Source: Anaerolineales bacterium
Lineage (GTDB): Bacteria; Chloroflexota; Anaerolineae; Anaerolineales; E44-bin32
Assembly: GCA_030642885.1 (NCBI GenBank)
Contig: DAOWMX010000063.1
Location: forward strand, 1 to 9,586
Length of the DNA stretch: 9,586 nt
Reading direction: 5' to 3'
Shown: piece after piece, positions 1 to 6,258 of the stretch
How the letters are laid out: each line of letters begins with the position of its first letter
Numbering within the stretch: the stretch's first letter is position 1
The notes under the pieces: generated by a model
Seen by the model: only the letters and a program-made list of their open reading frames with translations
The model's database searches: none
What the model was told of the DNA's origin: nothing
Program-made: the position numbers and the translations under genes

Positions 1-176
1 AGCGTCAGACTGCGAGGCGCTGGTCGTGGCCCCTCTGTTGCCGATGCTGTCGGCACCGGGGAACTTGGGATCGTCGTCGTCGGACCGGGAGTCGTCGTGG
101 GGTTAGTAGTTAAGCACCCAGAAAGTGCGACTGATAGAATCAGGTAGAGCGGCAGGCGTTGGTTGATTTTTAGCAT
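1..176 (-). CDS. Putative lipoprotein, N-terminal fragment (runs off the left edge)
   Basis: The first 58 codons of a gene read leftward and remain open to the window edge. The protein begins MLKINQRLPLYLILSVALSG and continues with Cys21. This is a short positively charged n-region, a hydrophobic core at about residues 8-18, and a lipobox L18-S19-G20-C21, so it should be a lipid-anchored exported protein cleaved before Cys21. The stretch after the cysteine is very rich in Thr, Pro and Ser (runs TTT at about residues 27-29 and 33-35), as in the flexible linker between a lipid anchor and a distal folded domain. That domain lies outside the window, so the function is unknown. There is no Shine-Dalgarno sequence before the ATG, but a perfect TATAAT lies 9 nt upstream. 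The gene is divergent from uvrC, with 143 bp between the starts. The signal peptide and lipobox are seen directly; lipoprotein processing is established for this motif. Confidence 0.72.
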   Translation of the reverse strand, partial: MLKINQRLPLYLILSVALSGCLTTNPTTTPGPTTTIPSSPVPTASATEGPRPAPRSLT

Positions 177-185
177 AGTCCCGCG

Positions 186-191
186 ATTATA
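186..191 (-). promoter_or_regulatory. -10 element (TATAAT) of the lipoprotein gene, possibly leaderless
   Basis: A perfect TATAAT on the minus strand ends 9 nt before the ATG at 176. A weak -35 candidate, TTCCCA (210-215), lies 18 bp upstream. With usual -10 to start-site spacing, transcription would begin within about 3 nt of the ATG, giving a leaderless or nearly leaderless mRNA. This agrees with the absence of a Shine-Dalgarno sequence. Confidence 0.5.
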
Positions 192-304
192 CTGTCTCCC
201 AGGACGTAATGGGAATATTCAAAGCGTAACGTTTGGAAAGCCGATTTCTTGAAAACCTCGATAATGTGAAGGCTTGCCGTAAGTTGTGAGTGAGCCAGAT
301 ATGC

Positions 305-310
305 TAGAAT
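305..310 (+). promoter_or_regulatory. -10-like element (TAGAAT) of uvrC, possibly leaderless
   Basis: TAGAAT matches the -10 consensus at 5 of 6 positions and ends 9 nt before the uvrC ATG at 320. No Shine-Dalgarno sequence lies between. -35 candidates are poor: TTGTGA at 284-289 with a short 15-bp spacer, and TTGCCG at 274-279 with a 25-bp spacer. The 9-nt distance equals that of the divergent lipoprotein gene. Confidence 0.4.
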
Positions 311-319
311 CGACTCAGT

Positions 320-2185
320 ATGGCTGCATCTGATCGTCTCAAACCCACCTTACAGGGAATCCCCAGCAAACCCGGTTGCTACCTAATGAAGGACAAGGAG
401 AGCCGGGTTATTTATGTTGGAAAAGCAGTCAATCTGCGCAGCCGGGTTCAATCCTATTTTCACAAAGCCGCCAACCACAGCCGCAAAACAGCCGAGATGG
501 TCTTGAAGATCGAGGATATTGAATGGATCGTTGTCAGCTCAGAGCTCGAGGCGCTAATTCTGGAGATGAACCTTATTAAGCGGTATCAACCGAAGTACAA
601 CATCCGCCTTAAGGATGATAAAAAATATCCATACATCAAAATCTTCTGGAAAGACCCTTTCCCGAAAGTCATCGTTACGCGTCGGGTATTAAACGATGGA
701 GCGCGTTATTATGGTCCATATACAAGCGTCTGGGCTGTCCATCAGACTCTTGATGTGTTACGCAAGATCTTCCCTTATCTCACCTGCGATCGCGTGATCA
801 CAGGCGAAGACCAGCGAGCATGCCTTTATTACGATATTAAGCTCTGCTTAGCGCCTTGTATTGGGAAGATTGACACTGTGGGTTATCGAGCGATGATCGA
901 TGACCTCGGGCGATTCCTTCAAGGGCGCACGGACCCGATTGTGAGCCGGCTTGAGCTGGAGATGGAGAGAGCATCGGAAGCGCTGGAATATGAGAAAGCT
1001 GGAACTATACGCGACCAGTTGATCGCCATCGAGAAGGTCGTCGAGGGACAGAAAGTTGTCACGCAGGATAAGCTTGATACGGATGTCATCGCCTTCGCTC
1101 GAGACGAGCGTGATGCATGCATTCAGATTTTTTTTGTTCGCGGGGGTAAACTCATCGGGACAGAGTATTTCGTGCTTGATGGTACGCGTGAGGCTCATGA
1201 CCAGGAATTAGTGGAGGCTTTTGTAAAACAATTCTATACTGAGGCGACTCATATCCCGCCGCGAATTCTCCTGCCGATGGAAATTGAGGAAGCACGCATC
1301 ATCGAAACCTGGCTCAACGATCGACGCGGAGGGGCAAAGGTCTACCTGAAGGTGCCGCGCCGTGGCGCGAAGAGAGATCTGGTGGCGTTGGTGGCGGAAA
1401 ACGCGTCCGAGACCCTGGCCTCTCTAAAAGCAAAATGGGAGGCGGACCGCAGCAAACACGTACAGGCGTTGAGCGAGCTCCAGGATGCATTGGCTCTCCA
1501 AGCCCCACCAAATCGCATTGAGTGCTACGATATCTCCAACCTACAAGGGACAGCAGCAGCGGGATCGATGGTTGTATTCGAGCAGGGAGCCCCCAGTAAG
1601 AAACTCTATCGGAAATTCACGATTAAGAATGTCCAGGGTCAGGATGATTTTGCCAGTATGGAGGAAATCCTAGGGCGGCGCTTCCGACGTTGGCAGATTG
1701 CGACCGAGGAAGCTGGGAAACCGGGCGGGTTACTGGACAAGAGTTTTGGTTTGCTGCCTGATCTTCTAATCGTCGATGGCGGCAAGGGGCAGCTCAGCAG
1801 GGCCTGCAAGATCCTAGAGGAACACAATCTGACAGAGCGTGTACCGGTTGTTGGATTGGCAAAAGGGCACGAGGAGCTCTACCTTCCCGATCGAGCCGAC
1901 CCCGTCATCCTGCCGCGACGATCACAAGGTTTGTACCTTGTTCAGCGGATAAGAGATGAAGCCCATCGTTTCGCCCTACGGCAGCACCGGACTCAACGCA
2001 GGCGTGGAGGGCTGGCGTCCAAACTTGACAGTATCAATGGTGTCGGTCCGGCGCGGCGGAAGGCATTAATTAAGACCTTTGGTGACCTCGAAGGAATTCG
2101 GCAAGCGAGCCTTGAAGAGTTAGCCGGAATCTCCGGGATCACAGCAAAGACAGCGGAGCAGATTCAAGAAGCGCTCACAGGCTAA
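320..2185 (+). CDS. uvrC: Excinuclease ABC subunit C (nucleotide excision repair nuclease)
   Basis: This is full-length UvrC (621 aa). The protein is recruited to UvrB-marked lesions in the cytoplasm and cuts the damaged strand on both sides. The N-terminal GIY-YIG nuclease (3' incision) is seen at PGCYLMKD and VIYVGKA (residues 18-36), with Arg42 and the catalytic-type Glu82 in the SELEALILE segment. Four cysteines at 156, 168, 176 and 180 have the same spacing as the iron-sulfur ligands described in E. coli UvrC. A UVR helix pair for UvrB contact lies at about 205-245. The RNase H-like nuclease (5' incision) has Asp404 (ECYDIS), Asp443 (QDDF), Asp486 (LIVDGG) and a His in RDEAHRFA (His549). 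The C-terminal helix-hairpin-helix DNA-binding pair is at about 568-620 (INGVGPARR and ISGITAKTA). All catalytic signatures look intact. The start at MAASDR fits the family length; there is no Shine-Dalgarno sequence and a -10-like box is close upstream. The stop codon overlaps the ribosome-binding region of the next gene. Confidence 0.97.
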   Translation: MAASDRLKPTLQGIPSKPGCYLMKDKESRVIYVGKAVNLRSRVQSYFHKAANHSRKTAEMVLKIEDIEWIVVSSELEALILEMNLIKRYQPKYNIRLKDDKKYPYIKIFWKDPFPKVIVTRRVLNDGARYYGPYTSVWAVHQTLDVLRKIFPYLTCDRVITGEDQRACLYYDIKLCLAPCIGKIDTVGYRAMIDDLGRFLQGRTDPIVSRLELEMERASEALEYEKAGTIRDQLIAIEKVVEGQKVVTQDKLDTDVIAFARDERDACIQIFFVRGGKLIGTEYFVLDGTREAHDQELVEAFVKQFYTEATHIPPRILLPMEIEEARIIETWLNDRRGGAKVYLKVPRRGAKRDLVALVAENASETLASLKAKWEADRSKHVQALSELQDALALQAPPNRIECYDISNLQGTAAAGSMVVFEQGAPSKKLYRKFTIKNVQGQDDFASMEEILGRRFRRWQIATEEAGKPGGLLDKSFGLLPDLLIVDGGKGQLSRACKILEEHNLTERVPVVGLAKGHEELYLPDRADPVILPRRSQGLYLVQRIRDEAHRFALRQHRTQRRRGGLASKLDSINGVGPARRKALIKTFGDLEGIRQASLEELAGISGITAKTAEQIQEALTG

Positions 2186-2186
2186 T

Positions 2187-2191
2187 GGAGG
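2187..2191 (+). promoter_or_regulatory. Shine-Dalgarno (GGAGG) that fixes the response-regulator start
   Basis: GGAGG begins 2 nt after the uvrC TAA (2183-2185) and lies 5 nt before an ATG at 2197. An ATG at 2185 is also in frame, but it would place the SD inside the gene. The receiver domain's first beta strand (RAVWIVDDD) begins right after the second ATG, so 2197 is the better start. The arrangement suggests translational coupling to uvrC. Confidence 0.75.
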
Positions 2192-2196
2192 AAAGA

Positions 2197-2568
2197 ATGC
2201 GGGCAGTCTGGATAGTGGACGACGACGATGAGATGAGCCATGCCGTAAAGCTGATGTTGCAGCTTCTCGATTCTACAGTTGAGATTTTTCGCGATGCACG
2301 CAGTGCAGCCAAGCGGCTTCTTGCGGGTGACCGTCCGGATCTGATTGTGTTGGACATTAATATGCCGGAGGTCAGCGGAATCGATTTCTTAGAGTTCCTG
2401 CGTATGCGTGATGATTTTAAAGAGATTCCGGTGGTGATGCTCTCGTCTGAGACAACCGACATCCAGGTCGATGAAGCCATGCGGATCGGAGCGAACGCCT
2501 TTGTTTTTAAACCCGTGACGCTCGATGAGCTGGAAGAAGCGATGCTAATAGCGCTCCCTAAACCTTAG
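2197..2568 (+). CDS. Stand-alone response regulator receiver domain (CheY-like)
   Basis: The 123-aa protein is a single receiver domain with no output domain. The acidic pocket is at residues 8-11 (IVDDDDE), and the phospho-acceptor is Asp53 in LIVLDINMPEVSG. The conserved hydroxyl residue is Ser83 (VVMLSSE, aligned with CheY Thr87), and the conserved lysine is Lys105 (FVFKPVT). Phe102 occupies the aromatic switch position. All residues needed for phosphorylation by a histidine kinase are present, so it probably works as a phospho-relay or protein-interaction switch in the cytoplasm. No kinase is encoded in the window. It directly follows uvrC and should be on the same transcript. An alternative in-frame start at 2185 would add four residues. 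The partner and output are unknown; a link to DNA-damage signalling is only an inference from position. Confidence 0.93.
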   Translation: MRAVWIVDDDDEMSHAVKLMLQLLDSTVEIFRDARSAAKRLLAGDRPDLIVLDINMPEVSGIDFLEFLRMRDDFKEIPVVMLSSETTDIQVDEAMRIGANAFVFKPVTLDELEEAMLIALPKP

Positions 2569-2658
2569 TCTATATTCCTCATAAGGTGAGAACCCTCGCA
2601 AGTTAGTAAAAACGGTTTTCCTCCGGATGCTATGGAAAGGTGACATAAACGCGGATAT

Positions 2659-2673
2659 CTCCATTAAATGGAG
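2659..2673. repeat. Small perfect inverted repeat (CTCCATT-A-AATGGAG)
   Basis: A 15-nt sequence has perfect 7-bp arms around one central base, 90 nt after the response-regulator stop and immediately before a second hairpin at 2677-2691. It may be part of a tandem transcript-end structure or a protein-binding site. No poly-T run follows. Confidence 0.35.
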
Positions 2674-2676
2674 TCG

Positions 2677-2691
2677 GGAAGCTCTGCTTCC
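2677..2691 (+). terminator. Possible terminator hairpin after the uvrC operon
   Basis: A 6-bp GC-rich stem, GGAAGC-TCT-GCTTCC, is followed by GGTTTAAGG. There is no real T-run, so it is not a textbook intrinsic terminator. The position, about 110 nt after the last gene of the operon, and its pairing with the hairpin just upstream make a 3'-end role plausible. Its inner sequence GCTCTGCTTC recurs in both longer repeat copies downstream. Confidence 0.3.
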
Positions 2692-2769
2692 GGTTTAAGG
2701 GGCAACCTACGCTTTGCGCGGTTGAGTGAAGGGATAGACCTTTGTAGAGGTGATGAATCTCCTTTCTTC

Positions 2770-2840
2770 CCCCCTAATGTCCTCCCAAAGCCCCCTCCGC
2801 TCTGCTTCGGGGATGCGCGCGAGGGGACTGTGGTGACTTA
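2770..2840. repeat. Intergenic palindromic repeat, copy 1
   Basis: This ~71-bp element begins CCCCCTAATGTCC and ends GACTGTGGTGACTTA. It is nearly identical to 2915-2986, differing by two substitutions and one single-base indel. The arms CCCCCTCCGC and GCGCGAGGGG form an imperfect GC-rich hairpin around a TCTGCTTCGGGGAT core. The outer arm in this copy pairs less well than in copy 2. The element is non-coding and resembles a mobile or amplified REP-type sequence. Confidence 0.8.
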
Positions 2841-2914
2841 ATATCCATAGAAAAGTGAGTTGATATTTCAGCGTCAGTGTTAGTGCTGACAAAGACATAT
2901 TCTTTTTTTATTTA

Positions 2915-2986
2915 CCCCCTAATGTCCCCCCAAAGCCCCCTCCGCTCTGCTTCGGGGATGCGCGCGAGGGGACTGTGGGGGACTTA
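2915..2986. repeat. Intergenic palindromic repeat, copy 2
   Basis: This second, 72-bp copy of the element at 2770-2840 starts 145 bp after copy 1 in the same orientation. Here the outer arms pair well: TAATGTCCCCCC at the left with GGGGGACTTA at the right, enclosing the inner CCCCCTC and GAGGGG arms. The folded element would be a long, imperfect, very GC-rich hairpin. The 74 bp between copies are AT-rich and unrelated to the element. Confidence 0.8.
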
Positions 2987-3008
2987 TCATCCCGAGCCCG
3001 CCTGCACT

Positions 3009-3022
3009 GAGCCCTTCGGCTC
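3009..3022. repeat. Small hairpin GAGCC-CTTC-GGCTC
   Basis: A perfect 5-bp stem with a 4-nt loop lies in the convergent intergenic region. It belongs to a short block that also contains CGCTCAGGATAAAC and CCGAAGTGTCGAGGG, which could pair imperfectly with the stem region. It may be part of a dispersed repeat or transcript-end structure. Confidence 0.35.
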
Positions 3023-3250
3023 CAATTCTTTTCGCTCAGGATAAACTAAGCCGAAGTGTCGAGGGACCACTCCCCCACCCTGGTAAGAATATGCAGGGCG
3101 AACTGCACCCCCCGGATCACCTTGAACTCATTTCGAGTCGCTCTTCCCCCAATGAAACGCAAACCAAAGCAGATTGGACAGAGCCCGGCCTTGCTAGTTG
3201 GGCCCTAATGGCATCGCAAGGGTAGCCATTCGGAAGGGGGTGCGGGGGCG

Positions 3251-4930
3251 CTAAAAACCACCCTCGTTCGATCCTGGCGGATCGATTAAAAACCCGAGAC
3301 GCGCGGCAGCCGCCTGCAGTTTTGGCCAATCTGAGGATTGCACAATTGCTGTTGTAGGGTTGAGGGTCTCTTCTAAATATCGGTTTGTCGATTTCTTGCT
3401 GCGCAGCATCTCGAGTACATCTGGGGATTGGACGCGTAAGATCCAGTACCGCTGGATATTCGCTTCTGTGCCTCTCTCAGCCCAGCGAGTTAACGCCAGA
3501 TCAACCGGCCGCGGCAGCGGGGAATCGCAGGTCTTCTCCAGGACCGTGCGGATATGTTGATGGGACAAACCTTGCTCTCTGGCACGCTCCAGCGTGCTAG
3601 GTGTGAGGCGGTATTCATAGTTCTCATTTTCAACCGATACCCAATGAGAGAAACGCGCGATTTGATAGCGAACAGCTCCGTTAACCCCACGAGGAACGAT
3701 AATGCGACCATCGGAGTGAATAACGATCGCCTTATCAGGTTCTTCAACGTGGACAGGCGCTTTCGGATCATACAGCAGCGCTGAGACTGATGTGAGGCGA
3801 AATAAGGATTTCGAAGCCGATTGGGAATCTTGTCCGAGATCGACGGCTCCAAGCCAGTGGAGAGGACCGGTGATAATGTAGCGGATAAGGGCGCCATCGA
3901 CCATGTTCCAGTTCTCGATGCCATGGAGGAAAATCCCACTTTGATTTTGAAGATACCAGGAATCAAAATCACCACCGGGTCGTTGAAAGGCCGGGTGGGT
4001 TTGCCGAATCTGCTCCACGAAATCATTAAGATTCCACCAAAGCCCCGGCTTTAATGGCCGAAGGAGATCTAGAACTCCGTGCCGTGAGAGCCTGGCGTCA
4101 TTAGGCCAGGCATCAGTGTTACATACGATGTGAGGGAGCACAGCCAGGTCATTCCAGATAACAGAGTCTTTCCAGGCCAGAAGCAGGTCGCGTATTGCTC
4201 GCGAGCGGGAGGCGTCTATGAAAGCGCGGGTTCGCTCGGGGTTTGGCGTCCATGGCGGTCCCTCGATTATTAAACTCTCCTGCAGGATTGTGAGCAGAAG
4301 ATTAACCAAACGTGGAATTAGAAGAAATCGCTCAAGGGAAAGGTCTTGCTTCCGGGGGAGCTCGAATGAGGGGAAGGGAGAGCGGCGCATGGCAGCCAGA
4401 AGAGTTGTGGCATCGTCAACTGCAGCCGATGTTGCCAAATAGACATGACTTGGGTCTTCTGTCAGAGGCGAAAGAGAAGGGGTGCTGTAATCAGGAAGGG
4501 ATTCTCTCAGCATCTGCCGTAGATCTGTTGGGATATAGGCGAATTCCTGCGGACCTTTGGGTGTGTCAGCAAAACCTCGTCCGAGCAGGCCGCGATACCA
4601 AAGCACCTCAACCGGAGAAGCAGGGCTGCGCCAGGGCTGTTCGCGATCGCGTTTTCCGGTTCCCATTTCCCGCAATTCTCCATGGTCCCGGATCAGGTCA
4701 GGGAATGCCATCCTGCCGCCAGCTTGGGCTATCCCTTCAAGGGTTTGTTTGGCTGCATCGGGTAAGCTCTCGAGTAGTTCGTCGAGCGTATTGCGGTCGA
4801 GTATGGAGAGCGTTATACCTTCGACGACGGATCTATGGGAGCCCTGGGGTAAGTCGAACCCCCACAGTTCACAGAGAATCCGCAGGTAGCCTCTATCCTG
4901 GTCTTCGAGTGTGTGGGCTAAGGATCTCAT
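3251..4930 (-). CDS. Helicase-associated (XPB/Ssl2 N-terminal-like) protein without helicase motor
   Basis: The 559-aa protein has a C-terminal part (about residues 400-550) that matches the 'helicase conserved C-terminal, XPB/Ssl2-like' family. Matching signatures are AIVIHSDGRIIVPRG, then YRLTPSTLERAREQGLS (about 440-456), SPLPRPVDLALTRWAER (about 470-486), ILRVQSPDVLEML and a final GFLIDPP. The N-terminal half is mostly helical. It begins with a leucine-rich segment followed by LDELLESLPDAAKQTLEGIAQAGG (split here only by position, about 49-72), which looks like a winged-helix-type module. I see no Walker A (GxGKT) or DExH motif, so it is not itself a helicase. In Actinobacteria relatives often occur near an XPB-type helicase gene; no such gene is in this window. 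A DNA-binding or repair-related role is an inference. The ATG at 4930 has an in-frame stop a few codons upstream and no Shine-Dalgarno sequence. The gene follows the lipid kinase gene by 49 bp on the same strand. Confidence 0.75.
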   Translation of the reverse strand: MRSLAHTLEDQDRGYLRILCELWGFDLPQGSHRSVVEGITLSILDRNTLDELLESLPDAAKQTLEGIAQAGGRMAFPDLIRDHGELREMGTGKRDREQPWRSPASPVEVLWYRGLLGRGFADTPKGPQEFAYIPTDLRQMLRESLPDYSTPSLSPLTEDPSHVYLATSAAVDDATTLLAAMRRSPFPSFELPRKQDLSLERFLLIPRLVNLLLTILQESLIIEGPPWTPNPERTRAFIDASRSRAIRDLLLAWKDSVIWNDLAVLPHIVCNTDAWPNDARLSRHGVLDLLRPLKPGLWWNLNDFVEQIRQTHPAFQRPGGDFDSWYLQNQSGIFLHGIENWNMVDGALIRYIITGPLHWLGAVDLGQDSQSASKSLFRLTSVSALLYDPKAPVHVEEPDKAIVIHSDGRIIVPRGVNGAVRYQIARFSHWVSVENENYEYRLTPSTLERAREQGLSHQHIRTVLEKTCDSPLPRPVDLALTRWAERGTEANIQRYWILRVQSPDVLEMLRSKKSTNRYLEETLNPTTAIVQSSDWPKLQAAAARLGFLIDPPGSNEGGF

Positions 4931-4939
4931 GTGGCGTGG

Positions 4940-4945
4940 AATCTA
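4940..4945 (-). promoter_or_regulatory. -10-like box (TAGATT) before the helicase-associated gene
   Basis: TAGATT on the minus strand, 4 of 6 matches to consensus, ends exactly 9 nt before the ATG at 4930. No Shine-Dalgarno sequence intervenes and no clear -35 is visible. The same 9-nt geometry occurs before the lipoprotein gene and uvrC. This is weak alone and more interesting as part of that series. Confidence 0.25.
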
Positions 4946-4979
4946 CAACGCTTAGGTTTAATAGAGAAGGTTATCCACT

Positions 4980-5894
4980 CTAGATGACAATGCGCAACGC
5001 GTTCGGAAGGATCTTGATCTGAATTTCGGTGACAGTAGAATCGAACCCAGCGAAGATCTCGCCATCCAGATGGATTGTTATAGGCTCCTCAGACGTTAAT
5101 TGCATTTCGCGGAAGTGACCCATTCGAACCGGTTTGAACCGACCGTGGGTGCCATTCATCACTTCCGGGATCAAGCGGAACATCATCGGGCGGGACACAT
5201 TCTCAATCATCATGTAGTGAAAAAGGCCATCGTCGAAGATCGCTTCCGGGGTGACATGGAAGCCGCCGCCTTCCCTGGGGCCGTTGCCGGTTACGAACAT
5301 GAGGATATTATCATCGATCTCTTCCTGGTCCGTAATGATCTTCATTCTGGGCGCGTGGTGGTGGAGAAAGACCGTTTTAATCACCGCCCAGAGATACATC
5401 GTGAATCCCTGCAACCGGGTGATTTGATAAGAATAAACTGTAACCGCGGCGTCAAAGCCGATTCCGAGCGTGTTGTTCCAGTACTCTGATCGACCAGAAT
5501 CATCCGTGATCAAGCCTACGTCGATGGTCTTTGGCTCCCCGTGGAAGACTCGCTCGAGTGCGGCCTCAATTTCCTCAAGGACTCCGACGTTTAAGGAGAA
5601 ATCATTCCCTGAGCCGATTGGCACTGAACCGAGTAAGGGTCTCTGATCTTCAGGGCATCGCATTAAACCGTTGATAACTTCGTGGACGGTGCCATCGCCG
5701 CCAATCGCGACGACGATATCGAAGCCATCTTGCGCGGCCTGCTCCGCGAGTTCGATTGCGTGAGTGTGGTATTCGGTTGTGGACCATTCTGCACCCTCGT
5801 GTTTGTCGAGTATGTGCTGCACAGATGTTTCGAGATCCGAGGACCGACCCCGGTTAGCAAGGGGGTTGAAGATCAGTTTCACACGACGACTCAT
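4980..5894 (-). CDS. Diacylglycerol kinase-family lipid kinase (YegS/DgkB-like)
   Basis: The 304-aa protein is a full-length member of the diacylglycerol/sphingosine/ceramide kinase family, which phosphorylates a lipid hydroxyl using a nucleoside triphosphate at the inner membrane face. The N-terminal catalytic domain has NPLANRG (10-16), the nucleotide-binding signature GGDGTVHEVINGL (65-77), and PIGSGNDFS (92-100). The C-terminal beta-rich domain carries TLGIGFDAAV, the GNGPREGGGFHVTPEA segment followed by DDGLF, and the final HLDGE motif. There are no membrane segments or signal peptide. The exact lipid substrate cannot be read from the sequence; diacylglycerol (phospholipid recycling) is the usual expectation. 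The start at 5894 is supported by AGGAG at 5904-5908, 9 nt upstream. It precedes the helicase-associated gene by 49 bp on the same strand, possibly co-transcribed. Confidence 0.92.
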   Translation of the reverse strand: MSRRVKLIFNPLANRGRSSDLETSVQHILDKHEGAEWSTTEYHTHAIELAEQAAQDGFDIVVAIGGDGTVHEVINGLMRCPEDQRPLLGSVPIGSGNDFSLNVGVLEEIEAALERVFHGEPKTIDVGLITDDSGRSEYWNNTLGIGFDAAVTVYSYQITRLQGFTMYLWAVIKTVFLHHHAPRMKIITDQEEIDDNILMFVTGNGPREGGGFHVTPEAIFDDGLFHYMMIENVSRPMMFRLIPEVMNGTHGRFKPVRMGHFREMQLTSEEPITIHLDGEIFAGFDSTVTEIQIKILPNALRIVI

Positions 5895-5903
5895 AGGTGT
5901 TTT

Positions 5904-5908
5904 CTCCT
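5904..5908 (-). promoter_or_regulatory. Shine-Dalgarno AGGAG of the lipid kinase gene
   Basis: AGGAG on the minus strand lies 9 nt before the ATG at 5894 and supports that start. It shows that this genome uses Shine-Dalgarno initiation at some genes, in contrast to the SD-less starts of uvrC and the lipoprotein gene. Confidence 0.6.
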
Positions 5909-6258
5909 GGTTGTTCTCTAATGCAAACGCGAATCGGTGTTTCTCGGGTTCAACGTGCTCTAAATTTAATGTGTGTCGCTAGCGGAAAGTTCAACAATCG
6001 AATGGTGCTCAGCCGGAATTAAAAAACCATCGCCTTATGATTAATAACACCAGGGGGCCGTTTTCGATACTGATGCGCATAGATCACCCATAATTGTGAC
6101 GATATTCCTCCGGGATTGTAATCGTGGTTGCACCCCCAAGGTAGCTTCCAGATCCGCACCGCGTCACCCTTTTATTTCTAAAGTGCGATCAATAAATAAT
6201 CGAGATTATAGCCCAAACTTGCTGTGATATTTCATGAGGCAGGTGAGCCCCGGATTTT

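Larger units (their letters stand above)
2569..3250. other. Repeat- and hairpin-rich gap between convergent genes
   Basis: No credible gene lies in these ~680 bp. The region holds several small hairpins near 2659-2691, two copies of a ~71-bp imperfect palindrome, a 7-T run at 2903-2909, and a GAGCC/GGCTC hairpin at 3009-3022. It separates the rightward uvrC operon from the leftward helicase-associated gene, so these structures probably end both transcripts. The segment near 3000-3060 (CGCTCAGGATAAAC, CCGAAGTGT) resembles dispersed intergenic repeats that I recall from Anaerolineae genomes, but I cannot verify this here. Confidence 0.6.

Noticed and set aside
2185..2187. Earlier ATG as start of the response regulator
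   Set aside because: It would overlap the uvrC stop and place the strong GGAGG inside the gene. The ATG at 2197 is properly spaced from the SD and begins the receiver's first strand.
2707..2898. 63-codon minus-strand frame
   Set aside because: It runs through hairpin repeat copy 1, and its protein is just a translation of the repeat.
2868..2909. Intrinsic terminator made of the GTCAG/CTGAC stem and the following T-run
   Set aside because: The stem is only 5 bp with an 8-nt loop, and the seven T residues begin 12 nt after it, too far for a canonical Rho-independent terminator.
2770..2986. CRISPR-like pair of repeats
   Set aside because: Only two copies exist, each about 71 bp and palindromic, with one 74-bp interval and no cas genes. 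This is an intergenic hairpin repeat, not a CRISPR array.
3490..4026. 178-codon minus-strand frame inside the helicase-associated gene
   Set aside because: It is an alternative frame within a well-supported gene, with low-complexity Ser/Arg composition and no motifs.
4312..4983. 223-codon open frame on the plus strand
   Set aside because: It lies opposite the helicase-associated gene, has an unnatural composition and no recognisable motifs, while the minus-strand protein has clear family signatures.
5100..5489. 129-codon plus-strand frame opposite the lipid kinase
   Set aside because: It is antisense to conserved kinase motifs. The His- and Asp-rich composition reflects the reverse complement of the real gene.
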